From Chloroflexota bacterium (lineage in GTDB: Bacteria > Chloroflexota > Anaerolineae > Aggregatilineales > J027), in assembly GCA_024434115.1 (NCBI GenBank), contig QMIT01000006.1, positions 266,211 to 330,210 of the forward strand: DNA of 64,000 bases, written 5' to 3'. A program made the position numbers and the translations under genes. The first letter of the stretch is position 1. Each line of letters starts with the position of its first letter. The notes beneath the pieces were generated by a model, which was not told the origin of the DNA, did not search any database, and worked only from the letters and a program-made list of their open reading frames with translations. Below are positions 8,724 through 16,098 of the stretch, piece by piece.

Positions 8724-9971
8724 TTATCTCGCCTTTAAAATGTTGATCTGTTCGCGGGCCTGCGTAAATTGCCCACTGGCGATGTTCGCCGGGGCTACCC
8801 CTTGTTGCAAGGCCGTTTGCGGATTGCGGGTGCAGTTGTTATTAAATATATCAACCGACTGTTTTAATGAACCTAGAGCACTGTTGACCATCAAAACCGC
8901 CTGATTCAAAAGTGGGTCGCCGCTTTGGTCGGGGGGTAAGGCATAGGGCGCATCTACTCCCGGCGGATTGGTACAATCCGCAAACCCCGTTGTCTGGATA
9001 TTGCTATAACGTGCCAGCAGATCATTCAGCCTAAATTCACCGTTCGTGAGCAAGGCCTCCAAAGCCGCGATATGGGTCGCATAGTCTATATTTGGCAATG
9101 GTGTCGCGTTGATGTCCGGTGTCGTAGTGACCAGTGGTTGCGACGGCGTATTACCGGATGAGCCAGCCTCTCCATTTTGCCCATCTGTTGGAATGGTGCA
9201 GCAAAATTCCGGGTCACGGGTCGGCACAGGATTATTGGTAACGGTATTCATCGAATCTTGCAGTGCATCTAAACTCGCAAGAATCGTGTTGAGGCGTTCG
9301 GAATTGGTAATCGAATCGCTCACACCGGGCGGCAGCGGGTTGTTAGGGCGGCAGAATTCATCCCATTGGTTAAAGCTAATATCCAAAATACTCAACGCAA
9401 ACTGATACCGTTCGCCCAATAGGGTCGCAATATCAGGATAGGTATAGTGGTCAACGGTGCTTAACGTCATTGCTTTAGGCCGATTGAAGGTGCGGTTGCA
9501 ATCTAATCTGCCCCCTTCCGAGCCGATCTTGCCCCATTCTTCCTTAAGGGCATCGGCGTCTTGGCGAATTTCAAAAAAGCTGGCTGTCACCTGTTGAATG
9601 AGGGCTTGGCGATTGGAAGGCGTATAGACGGTTTTTTCTTCATCGCCGCCTAGAATCCCAGCTTGTAGGGCCACATTTCCTGCGATCAATCCAATCAACG
9701 AGATAATCAGAAGGAGACGAACAGTTTTGAGCGGACTGCTGCCACTGGCTGGAGCGGCCTTTGCCGTCATCTCATAAGCCCGAAATTGGGTGAGCGCCTT
9801 CTTCGCCTCTTCTTTAACCCGCTTGTCCTTATCAATCTCATAGACTTTCGCTAGGGTTGGAATAGCCGCTGGGTTGCCAAGTTGCGCCAACCCTTGAACG
9901 GCCTTTTGACGATTCTTGGCCTTTTCGTCTTTTAGTTGATTGAGCAGTTCTTGTAAAGAAGGATTCGCCAT
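8724..9971 (-). CDS. HEAT-repeat membrane protein, function unknown
   Basis: A 415-residue protein. ATG at 9971 is chosen over the one at 9989, because AGGA precedes it and no ribosome-binding site precedes the other. Residues 3-64 are helical and fit one HEAT-like pair (ALTQF, AAIPTLAKVY). A single transmembrane helix follows (83-103). The remaining 310 residues should be outside the cell and contain helical segments and a low-complexity linker near 245-275. Several Cys (SDFCRP-type positions, CCTIP, DCTNP, NNCTR) suggest disulphides. It is the last gene of a minus-strand series and is separated from the upstream SH3b lipoprotein by the repeat at 10027. Role unknown; cytoplasmic HEAT plus external domain suggests signalling or scaffolding. 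Confidence 0.8.
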   Translation of the reverse strand: MANPSLQELLNQLKDEKAKNRQKAVQGLAQLGNPAAIPTLAKVYEIDKDKRVKEEAKKALTQFRAYEMTAKAAPASGSSPLKTVRLLLIISLIGLIAGNVALQAGILGGDEEKTVYTPSNRQALIQQVTASFFEIRQDADALKEEWGKIGSEGGRLDCNRTFNRPKAMTLSTVDHYTYPDIATLLGERYQFALSILDISFNQWDEFCRPNNPLPPGVSDSITNSERLNTILASLDALQDSMNTVTNNPVPTRDPEFCCTIPTDGQNGEAGSSGNTPSQPLVTTTPDINATPLPNIDYATHIAALEALLTNGEFRLNDLLARYSNIQTTGFADCTNPPGVDAPYALPPDQSGDPLLNQAVLMVNSALGSLKQSVDIFNNNCTRNPQTALQQGVAPANIASGQFTQAREQINILKAR

Positions 9972-10026
9972 CGCCCCCGTATCCTGCAAATGAAAATAGC
10001 TTCAATGGAAGTTAGCCTCGTATGCC

Positions 10027-10066
10027 GCCCCCTCGCCAAATTGGAGAGGGGGTTGGGGGGTGAGGT
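10027..10066. repeat. G-rich dispersed repeat, copy 3
   Basis: GCCCCCTCGCCAAATTGG then AGAGGGGGTTGGGGGGTGAGG. It is nearly the same as the copy inside the flippase gene at 11824. It lies in the 132-bp gap between the HEAT-repeat gene and the SH3b lipoprotein gene, both on the minus strand. The rest of the gap shows nothing I can name. Confidence 0.8.
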
Positions 10067-10103
10067 CGCATTATCGCGTTAAATCCCCCCAAGTTATGGT
10101 GTG

Positions 10104-11147
10104 TTACTCCGTCACCGTCACCGTAAACGTACAAGTCCCAACATCTTCCGTGTTGGTGGTATCCGGCCCATAATCGGTCAGGCCATCATTCACGACCTTT
10201 GACCATGTGGCCCGGTAGTCCACCGTATACTCACCGGGTTCAAGTTGACCTAGTGGTATATACCAATAGACCGTCCAATTGTTATTATTGCGGGCATCAC
10301 GCCGCATTTGGGTGGCATATTGCTGCCAATTTTGCAGCTCTGACCCATTGACTGTCACATTATAATCCACCGCCGCGATGTGGTCTGCCATCAATTCGGG
10401 CCGTGTGACAAACCAACTCCAATAAATGCTGACGGTTTGGTCGCTTCGAGCCGTGCGTGGCGATAGGTTCATCACCTTGCCGTTGTATTCTTCGCAGTAG
10501 GCCCAAATATTGACCTCACTAATTTCGGCAGGCGGTGTCCCGGTATTAAACACAATCGGTGTGCCGGAAACTTCCGCAGTCGTCAGCGGCGGCGGGCTTC
10601 CAATGGTGACACCGACGGTAGGCGTTGGGCCAGCGGTAGGAATCGCCGCATCGGTTTGAATCAGCCGACCCAATATCCAGCCCTCTTGAATCGTGCCATC
10701 TTCTTCCACCAGCCGCACGCGATACCATTCTTCCCGCGCTGCGCTTTGATCAGATTCGAGAACATCTACTAGGGTGCCAGAATCTACCCGCGTCACTTCA
10801 GGATACTCGCGTCCCGGCCCTTCACGCACAATCACCCGCGATTCGCTAGACGAAACAGTGCCTTTGGGTGGCGTGGTGGGTATGCTAGTGACGGTTGCGG
10901 TGGGCGTCGTCGGTGTCGGGGTATCACTGGCGGTTGGGGTAGTGCTCGACGTAAACGTCATACTCGGCGTCAAAGTGGCCGTGTATTGAGGGGTCTGTGT
11001 AATAAAGGGGGGCTGTAAGGTGTTTTCAACCACTTCGGGAACGGTGGGGGGTGCTTCTTCCGGTTCAGGGTCACAGGCAGCCAAAATCAGCCCGATAACG
11101 ACAATCAGTCCTGTTACCAACACCCAACGAAGTTGCTTGAACGGCAT
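10104..11147 (-). CDS. SH3b-domain lipoprotein
   Basis: A 347-residue lipoprotein. The N-terminus MPFKQLRWVL leads into a hydrophobic helix and the lipobox LAAC (Cys25), so the protein should be tethered to the outer face of the membrane. An in-frame ATG four codons upstream is less likely. A Thr/Ser/Pro-rich linker spans about 40-95. An SH3b domain follows (about 103-165, with VREGPGREYPEVTRV and GWILGR), a fold used to bind wall peptides or peptide ligands. The C-terminal part (about 215-347) is beta-rich with YCEEY, YWSWFV and YRATWS and ends with a Cys-containing strand. I do not recognise this last domain. It is transcribed after the flippase gene with a 32-bp gap. Confidence 0.85.
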   Translation of the reverse strand: MPFKQLRWVLVTGLIVVIGLILAACDPEPEEAPPTVPEVVENTLQPPFITQTPQYTATLTPSMTFTSSTTPTASDTPTPTTPTATVTSIPTTPPKGTVSSSESRVIVREGPGREYPEVTRVDSGTLVDVLESDQSAAREEWYRVRLVEEDGTIQEGWILGRLIQTDAAIPTAGPTPTVGVTIGSPPPLTTAEVSGTPIVFNTGTPPAEISEVNIWAYCEEYNGKVMNLSPRTARSDQTVSIYWSWFVTRPELMADHIAAVDYNVTVNGSELQNWQQYATQMRRDARNNNNWTVYWYIPLGQLEPGEYTVDYRATWSKVVNDGLTDYGPDTTNTEDVGTCTFTVTVTE

Positions 11148-11179
11148 TTTTTCTTCCAAAACCTCTTCTAATCAAAAAT

Positions 11180-12481
11180 TTAATGCCCCCGCAACATTGT
11201 ATCACCACTCCGCCATGCAGTGCCAAATAGTAACCCTGCCAACACAATTTCCGCTAAAACAATCGTCCACGCCGCACCTGTAAGCCCATATTCCCCAATC
11301 AGCCACACCCCCACGATCAACTGGATGATGAGTGCCACACCCGTGATCGCATTCACCCACCATTCGCGGTGATAGGCATACAGCCGCAGCGTGATGAGTC
11401 CGCGCAATCCCCCCGGCAAAATCGCCCACGCCAAGATGACCAGCGCCGCACCTGCCTGCTCAAAATGCTCACCGAATACAAACCGGACAAACGGCCTGCC
11501 TGCGATAAACGCCATTCCCCCAACTCCCACCCCATACACCACCAAAAACAACGCCGCCTGTCGAAATACCCGCCGCATTTTTGGGGGATTATCCACCAGC
11601 GCCACCAACATCGGAAACAATGCCCCGAACGCCGCATTGGGCAGCATCCGACCCGCCTCCACCACACGATTCGCCGCCGCGTACCATCCCACCGCCTCAT
11701 TTCCGACCTGCCCCTGCAAAATCAAAATCACCATCCGCAGTTGCAATGTTGCCAGCACCCCCGCCACCATAAACGGCCACGCCTGTTTAAGCAGATTCCC
11801 CATGTTAATGTCTTGGGCTTGCCGCTCCCCCTCGCCACGTTGGAGAGGGGGCTGGGGGGTGAGGTTAATCTTTTTCCATAGCCCCCACGTCGCCGCCAAT
11901 TGCACCCCATCCGCCGCGACGATCACCGCCAGCAACCCCACCACCGAGCCATCCATCAGCACGACGACCACCGCCCCAACCACCTGCAACGCCAAATAGC
12001 CCGTATTCAAAATCAAAATCGGCCACATCATTTCCCATGCCCGAAAAACTGCCGTATAGCTGGCGAATAGGGCATCAATCAGCGCCAAAAATATTCCGAT
12101 GCGTAACCCCGCGATAATTTGGGCATCATCACTCAACAAGGGTGCAAAAATCCACACCGCCACGATCACCCCTCCGCCAATCATCCAGCGTAACGGATGG
12201 GTCATGCTCAGATAGTGCTGTGCTTCATCCCGCTGTCGTGCCACATTCCGCGTAATCAATGTCCCGATGCCAAATTCGGTCAGCAGCGACAAAGGCAGCA
12301 CCCACGCCATAATCGCCGCGTATCGCCCCAACGCCGCATCACCCAATCCGCGTGCGATCAGGACAGTTAGGCTAAATGCCAATAGGGCAGTCAGGCCATT
12401 GTTGGCGAACAAAATGAGGGTATTATGTGAAAAATTATTTCTCAACGATGGGTTCAATATCGTATAAATCCAGCCAATCAA
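11180..12481 (-). CDS. Polysaccharide flippase (Wzx/MATE-like) with an in-frame repeat insertion
   Basis: A membrane protein of about 430 residues with 11-12 predicted transmembrane helices. It belongs to the polysaccharide/oligosaccharide exporter group of the MOP superfamily (FANNGLTALLAFSLTVLIARGLGDAALGRYA at the start is typical, here over several short matches). It would flip lipid-linked glycans across the membrane. The start is uncertain: TTG codons at 12481, 12457 and 12445 are in frame, no ATG is suitable, and the first overlaps the upstream gene by 47 bp. Around residues 206-220 a cytoplasmic loop carries LTPQPPLQRGEGE, encoded by the G-rich repeat at 11824-11866, which keeps the frame. 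It lies between the UPF0158 and SH3b lipoprotein genes. Confidence 0.85.
   Translation of the reverse strand: MIGWIYTILNPSLRNNFSHNTLILFANNGLTALLAFSLTVLIARGLGDAALGRYAAIMAWVLPLSLLTEFGIGTLITRNVARQRDEAQHYLSMTHPLRWMIGGGVIVAVWIFAPLLSDDAQIIAGLRIGIFLALIDALFASYTAVFRAWEMMWPILILNTGYLALQVVGAVVVVLMDGSVVGLLAVIVAADGVQLAATWGLWKKINLTPQPPLQRGEGERQAQDINMGNLLKQAWPFMVAGVLATLQLRMVILILQGQVGNEAVGWYAAANRVVEAGRMLPNAAFGALFPMLVALVDNPPKMRRVFRQAALFLVVYGVGVGGMAFIAGRPFVRFVFGEHFEQAGAALVILAWAILPGGLRGLITLRLYAYHREWWVNAITGVALIIQLIVGVWLIGEYGLTGAAWTIVLAEIVLAGLLFGTAWRSGDTMLRGH
11824..11866. repeat. G-rich dispersed repeat, copy 4, inside the flippase gene
   Basis: GCTCCCCCTCGCCACGTTGG then AGAGGGGGCTGGGGGGTGAGG. It aligns with the intergenic copy at 10027-10066. 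Read on the minus strand, it adds about 14 codons (LTPQPPLQRGEGE) to the flippase without a frameshift. An in-frame insertion of a palindromic element in a loop between membrane helices explains it best. Confidence 0.85.
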
Positions 12482-12875
12482 AGATGTATTCTCGCAAGCG
12501 TGATGCCTTATAATCGAACCATGCTTGTCGTTCTTCAGGATAATTCAGTAAGACATCTTTGAAACGGCGAAATGCTCCCGACCCATCAATGGCGACGGAG
12601 AGCAATTCTTGTAAATGTGGGTCTTCTACGAGGTCAATATAGGCTTGCATATGCCGATAGCTTTCGCGGGATTGAACTCTAGGCACTTCGACAAAACGAT
12701 CTGGGTCGTTCTCGACCTTCTGAGTTTCCTCTGGCATATCGTCAGTAAAAAACAGGACGTCGCCCGTCTCCAAATCAAAAAACAACTCTGTGCCATAGGA
12801 AGAATCCTCGACTACAGATACGAACTCGTCGAGGTCTATGGTGAGGGGGCGTTTTGGGCTATCATCATTTCTCAT
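12435..12875 (-). CDS. UPF0158 family protein
   Basis: A 146-residue soluble acidic protein of the UPF0158 family, whose function is not established. Visible family features are the N-terminal strand pair with FFDLETGDVLFF, the segment DRFVEVPRVQSRESYRHM, and the Trp/Tyr-rich end DWLDLYDIEP. It is the first gene of the minus-strand series that continues into the flippase, whose possible first codon lies within this gene's last 47 bases. It is divergent from the radical SAM gene at 12948; the 72-bp space must hold both promoters. No catalytic residues can be assigned. Confidence 0.8.
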   Translation of the reverse strand: MRNDDSPKRPLTIDLDEFVSVVEDSSYGTELFFDLETGDVLFFTDDMPEETQKVENDPDRFVEVPRVQSRESYRHMQAYIDLVEDPHLQELLSVAIDGSGAFRRFKDVLLNYPEERQAWFDYKASRLREYIFDWLDLYDIEPIVEK

Positions 12876-12947
12876 TATAGATTCACTTTCGTATCATCGA
12901 AATTTTGCTACCATTAGGATATAAACGATATTGAGGCTGCACAAATC

Positions 12948-14450
12948 ATGACAGACATTCTTTTTGGGCAAAGTTATTATCTCCGATTCGACCCCAAATT
13001 ATACGCGGCGATGCAGCCCTATCCGCCGTTGGGCACATTATTCGCTGCCAGCTACATGCGTGACGCGGGCTATCAAGTCGCCCTATTTGATGCGATGCTG
13101 GCCGAATCCGAAAATGAATGGGCCGCTGCCTTAGATCGTTATCATCCACGTTTCGCCGTCTTGTTTGAGGATAATTTTAACTATCTCAGCAAAATGTGCC
13201 TGCTGAATATGCGCGAAGCCGCCTTTACCATGACCCGTATGGCAAAAGAACGCGGCATTCCCGTCATCGTCTGCGGCGCGGATGCCACCGACCACTATGA
13301 AAAATATTTGCAACACGGCGCGGATTACGTCATTCGTGGTGAGGGCGAACTCACCCTGCATGAATTGATGGACATGCTGATAGGCAAAAAATCACTTACC
13401 CCCGCCGATATTCAAGGCTTGGCCTATTTGGATGCTGAGGGTAAACCTGTAACAACTCTCCCGCGTGCCGTCATCAAAAATCTGGACGAACTCCCCATGC
13501 CCGCGTGGGAACTGGTGGATGTCGAAAAATACCGCCGCATCTGGCTGGAACGACACGGCTATTACAGCATCAACATGGTCACGACACGCGGCTGCCCCTA
13601 TCACTGCAATTGGTGTGCCAAGCCGATTTGGGGTCAGCGCTACAACGTCCGTTCCCCGCAAAATGTCGCTCAGGAATTGCAGTGGCTAAAAACCAACTTC
13701 CACCCTGACCACATCTGGTTTGCCGATGACATCATGGGTCTCAAACCGCGCTGGATTCAAGAATTTGCCGACGAAATTGAACGTCTCAACATCCGCACCC
13801 CCTTTAAATGCCTATCCCGTGCCGACCTACTGTTGGTCGAAGACACCATTCAGGCCATGCACCGCGCTGGCTGCAAAACGATTTGGATGGGGGCGGAAAG
13901 TGGCTCACAAAAAATCTTGGATGCAATGGACAAGGGCACTGCCGTCGCGCAAATTTATGAAAGCCGCCGCAAATTGGCCCACGAAGGCATTGAGGTTGGT
14001 TTCTTTCTGCAATTTGGTTACCCCGGCGAAACCCGCGAGGATATTGAACTGACCCTAAAAATGGTGCGCGAACTGATGCCCGACGATATTGGCATCTCGG
14101 TCAGCTACCCCCTCCCCGGCACAAAGTTTTATGAGCGTGTCCGTCAGGAACTCGATGAGAAAACGAATTGGACAGATTCGCAAGACCTTGCCATGCTCTA
14201 TCAGGGGCCGTTTCCAACCGAGTTCTATCGTCAACTGCACACCGTCGTGCATAAGGAATATCGTGCCCGCAAGACATGGCGTGCCCTAAAATCGGGTAAA
14301 ATCAACCCGATCAACCCCCAAAACCTGCGCCGAATTGGTGCGATGGGGTATCATAGATTGACATTGGGGGCCGCCCGCCGCAAATTGGATACATTGGCGA
14401 GCCAACCCCACCGTTCAACGACGATTCCACTGACGCCCATCAGTCAATAG
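12948..14450 (+). CDS. B12-binding-type radical SAM protein
   Basis: A 500-residue enzyme with an N-terminal cobalamin-binding-like Rossmann domain (about 15-150; PPLGTLFAASYMRDAG, YVIRGEGE) and a radical SAM barrel (about 200-420). The CxxxCxxC cluster is C216-C220-C223 in TTRGCPYHCNWC. This class includes BchE-like cyclases and methyltransferases acting on unactivated carbon. The substrate cannot be deduced. I see no canonical DxHxxG motif in the N-terminal domain, so cobalamin binding may be base-off/His-off or lost. The gene leads a three-gene unit: the next start is 11 bp downstream behind a GGAGG, followed by a 4-bp overlap. The downstream products are small membrane proteins, so a membrane substrate is possible. 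Confidence 0.9.
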   Translation: MTDILFGQSYYLRFDPKLYAAMQPYPPLGTLFAASYMRDAGYQVALFDAMLAESENEWAAALDRYHPRFAVLFEDNFNYLSKMCLLNMREAAFTMTRMAKERGIPVIVCGADATDHYEKYLQHGADYVIRGEGELTLHELMDMLIGKKSLTPADIQGLAYLDAEGKPVTTLPRAVIKNLDELPMPAWELVDVEKYRRIWLERHGYYSINMVTTRGCPYHCNWCAKPIWGQRYNVRSPQNVAQELQWLKTNFHPDHIWFADDIMGLKPRWIQEFADEIERLNIRTPFKCLSRADLLLVEDTIQAMHRAGCKTIWMGAESGSQKILDAMDKGTAVAQIYESRRKLAHEGIEVGFFLQFGYPGETREDIELTLKMVRELMPDDIGISVSYPLPGTKFYERVRQELDEKTNWTDSQDLAMLYQGPFPTEFYRQLHTVVHKEYRARKTWRALKSGKINPINPQNLRRIGAMGYHRLTLGAARRKLDTLASQPHRSTTIPLTPISQ

Positions 14451-14460
14451 GAGGTCGAGA

Positions 14461-14694
14461 ATGGCCTACACAACCAATGAAATATTGGAGCAGCCCTATA
14501 CGATGAATGAAAAGCCTGCATCCAGCCAAGAAAACAGTATAGAAGTTGAAGACACCGTTGGGGTGATTGTGCTGGGGTTTGTGTGCATCGTTTTACTCTT
14601 TGCCCTGCTCCGTGCCCAAAAACGCACCCGCCAATTGTTGGAACACCAACTGAAAGAATTACAGAAGGCCACTCTAAAGGAGGCTAACACATGA
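14461..14694 (+). CDS. Small single-pass membrane protein (paralogue A)
   Basis: A 77-residue protein with a polar N-terminus (1-31), one hydrophobic helix (about 32-50, GVIVLGFVCIVLLFALL) and a basic amphipathic tail (RAQKRTRQLLEHQLKELQKA) that can form a coiled coil. A GGAGG six bases before the ATG at 14461 supports this start over the ATG 14 codons later. Its stop overlaps the start of the next gene in ATGA, which implies translational coupling. The helix and tail share the pattern IVLGx…ALLRxQKRxRxLLE with the next protein, so they are paralogues. I know no named family. The tail should be cytoplasmic by the positive-inside rule. Confidence 0.75.
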   Translation: MAYTTNEILEQPYTMNEKPASSQENSIEVEDTVGVIVLGFVCIVLLFALLRAQKRTRQLLEHQLKELQKATLKEANT

Positions 14695-14945
14695 ACAGCC
14701 CAATTCTCAAAGAGGAAACCCAGACCGAAAACGCCAATCAACGCCCCGCCAGCCCGCCAATTGATAACGATGTGGATGTAGATGTGGATGTGCGCGAGGC
14801 CATCGGCATTATCGTCTTGGGGGTGATGTTTTTTATCGTGCTGATGGCCCTGCTGCGTACCCAAAAACGCGAACGCAAACTGCTCGAAGAAGTGGCGGAT
14901 TTGCGGGTCAAACTGCAAAAATCATCGTCCGAAGCAAAATCCTAG
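14691..14945 (+). CDS. Small single-pass membrane protein (paralogue B)
   Basis: An 84-residue protein with a polar N-terminus containing an Asp-Val repeat (about 26-34), one transmembrane helix (about 37-55, IGIIVLGVMFFIVLMALL) and a charged tail (RTQKRERKLLEEVADLRVKL) with heptad spacing. A strong AGGAGG lies just upstream of the ATG, which overlaps the stop of paralogue A by four bases. Together the two could form a heterodimer through their helices and coiled-coil tails. Their position directly after the radical SAM gene suggests they are its partners, perhaps to place it at the membrane. The transcript appears to end at the hairpin at 14988-15016. Confidence 0.75.
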   Translation: MNSPILKEETQTENANQRPASPPIDNDVDVDVDVREAIGIIVLGVMFFIVLMALLRTQKRERKLLEEVADLRVKLQKSSSEAKS

Positions 14946-14987
14946 AATAATAACGTTTCCGGTGCTTTCCCAAATCTGACACTTGTA

Positions 14988-15016
14988 GGGGCAGGTCTTA
15001 GCCCTGCCCTGTTTTT
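14988..15016 (+). terminator. Terminator after the radical SAM operon
   Basis: GGGCAGG (14989-14995) pairs with CCTGCCC (15003-15009) across a 7-base loop, followed by TGTTTTT. This is a standard intrinsic terminator shape. It is preceded by TTGTA and so begins GTAGGGGC like other short repeats in this window. Confidence 0.75.
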
Positions 15017-15107
15017 GATATTGTCCCTCTAATTATCATCCCCGTTTTGCCTAATCTCTCATCCTCAGCGACAATGGAAACGTCGAACTCAATTGAGGAG
15101 GGAAATC

Positions 15108-15470
15108 ATGCCAAACGGTGGTGTAATGCCTTGTTGTGCGGTCTGTCAATATGCTTCAAACCCGCCGGAGGATTTTGCAATCGAGTGCCAAAAACACAAA
15201 ATGAAAGTGACTTTTGCTTATTCGATGTTTTGTGCTGACCTATCTGACCCCCGTACCCCGGGATTAGCCAGCTTTATCGCAAAAAGTGAAATCCCCGCTG
15301 GCACGATGTACATGTGGGCCGGAATGTATACTCACCAAGAATATTCCTTCGCCCCCATCGAAACCTATGCCACTTGGTCGGACGAAGAAAAAGAAAAACA
15401 CTTCCGCGAAAAACAAGCTGATTGGGAAAGCAAATATCGCTCGATCTATGGCGATGATGCGTGGTTTTAG
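15108..15470 (+). CDS. Small Cys-rich protein, MPNGG type (intact copy)
   Basis: A 120-residue cytoplasmic protein. ATG at 15108 is preceded by GAGGAGGG and gives the start MPNGGVMPCC shared with the next copy. Residues 9-42 hold a CC-x2-C-x13-C-x2-H-x11-C pattern (C9, C10, C13, C27, H30, C42), which looks like a metal or iron–sulphur site. The C-terminal half has GTMYMWAGMYTH and a charged end (EEKEKHFREKQADWESKYRS) finishing in GDDAWF. I do not recognise the family and can only call it a probable metal-binding protein. It is followed 29 bp later by a frameshifted paralogue. Confidence 0.75.
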   Translation: MPNGGVMPCCAVCQYASNPPEDFAIECQKHKMKVTFAYSMFCADLSDPRTPGLASFIAKSEIPAGTMYMWAGMYTHQEYSFAPIETYATWSDEEKEKHFREKQADWESKYRSIYGDDAWF

Positions 15471-15499
15471 ATCTATCCTCGATAGTTAGGAGAAATATC

Positions 15500-15858
15500 A
15501 TGCCGAACGGTGGCGATGTACCTTGCTGTGGCGTCTGCCAATATGCCAGTAAATTGGCTGACTCAAGCGGTATCGTATGCTCAAAACACGACATCAGGGT
15601 GACTCGTGATGGAAGCATGTTTTGCGCTGATTTATCGCATCCTCACTATCCGGGATTATCGCATTTTGTCGCACCAGCGGCATTCAAAAAGGGATCATGT
15701 ATATGTGGGCAGGGGTATATAGCCATCAAGAATTCCCCCTTGCTCCTATTGAGACGTTTGCCGCTTGGACTGAAGAAGAACGAAGCCAGCATTTTCGTGC
15801 CAAATGGAAAGAGTGGAAAGATGAATATCGCTCTAAACATGGCGACGATTGGTTCTAG
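15500..15858 (+). pseudogene. Small Cys-rich protein, MPNGG type (frameshifted copy)
   Basis: This is a tandem paralogue of the gene at 15108. ATG at 15500 follows AGGAG. The first part keeps MPNGG, PCCGVCQYA, CSKHD and MFCADL. Near 15686-15690 (five A before GGG) the frame is lost: the original frame runs on to a meaningless tail ending at 15877. From 15697, the frame one base back reads MYMWAGVYSHQEFPLAP and ends KHGDDWF at 15858, matching the intact copy. One extra A in the run would restore a product of about 119 residues. A homopolymer sequencing error, a recent pseudogene, or -1 slippage at CAAAAAG are all possible. Confidence 0.8.
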
Positions 15859-16028
15859 ACACTATCTTCCGGCCTAATCTTGATTGACCGTTTAACCCAA
15901 CTTCAGCGTGGCGGATTTATCCCCGCGTGTGAAAAACATGAACCCTCCGCATTCGGCCCTAAGCCGAATTTGCCACGAGCCGCCCGAATTTATTCAGCGG
16001 GGCTTATATATACCCAACACCAAAACCC

Positions 16029-16079
16029 GTCCACATCTCGTGGACATTGATCTAGTAGCCGGGGAATTCTATTCCTCGG
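16029..16079. repeat. 51-bp double-hairpin dispersed repeat, copy 2
   Basis: GTCCAC-N5-GTGGAC (16029-16045) followed by CCGGGGAAT-TCT-ATTCCTCGG (16059-16079). Here the second stem extends outward to GTAG/CTAC. It matches 475-525 at 47 of 51 positions, with all four differences outside the stems. It lies 20 bases past the stop of the minus-strand propeller gene. The rest of 15859-16098 shows no gene. Confidence 0.85.
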
Positions 16080-16098
16080 CTACCTCAGCGACCTCCAA

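Noticed and set aside
9109-9405. Open frame on the plus strand within the HEAT-repeat gene
   Set aside because: It is antisense to a gene with clear domains and has no ribosome-binding site or family features.
11369-11999. Long plus-strand frames opposite the flippase gene
   Set aside because: They are Pro/His/Arg-rich shadow frames of a membrane-protein gene.
14760-14800. A tandem GATGTG repeat as a microsatellite or binding site
   Set aside because: It encodes the Asp-Val run of a real small membrane protein and is short, so codon repetition explains it.
15461-15877. A distinct 138-residue protein from 15461 to 15877
   Set aside because: Its N-terminus lies before the true ribosome-binding site, and its C-terminal 60 residues come from a frameshift; the paralogue shows the correct frame.
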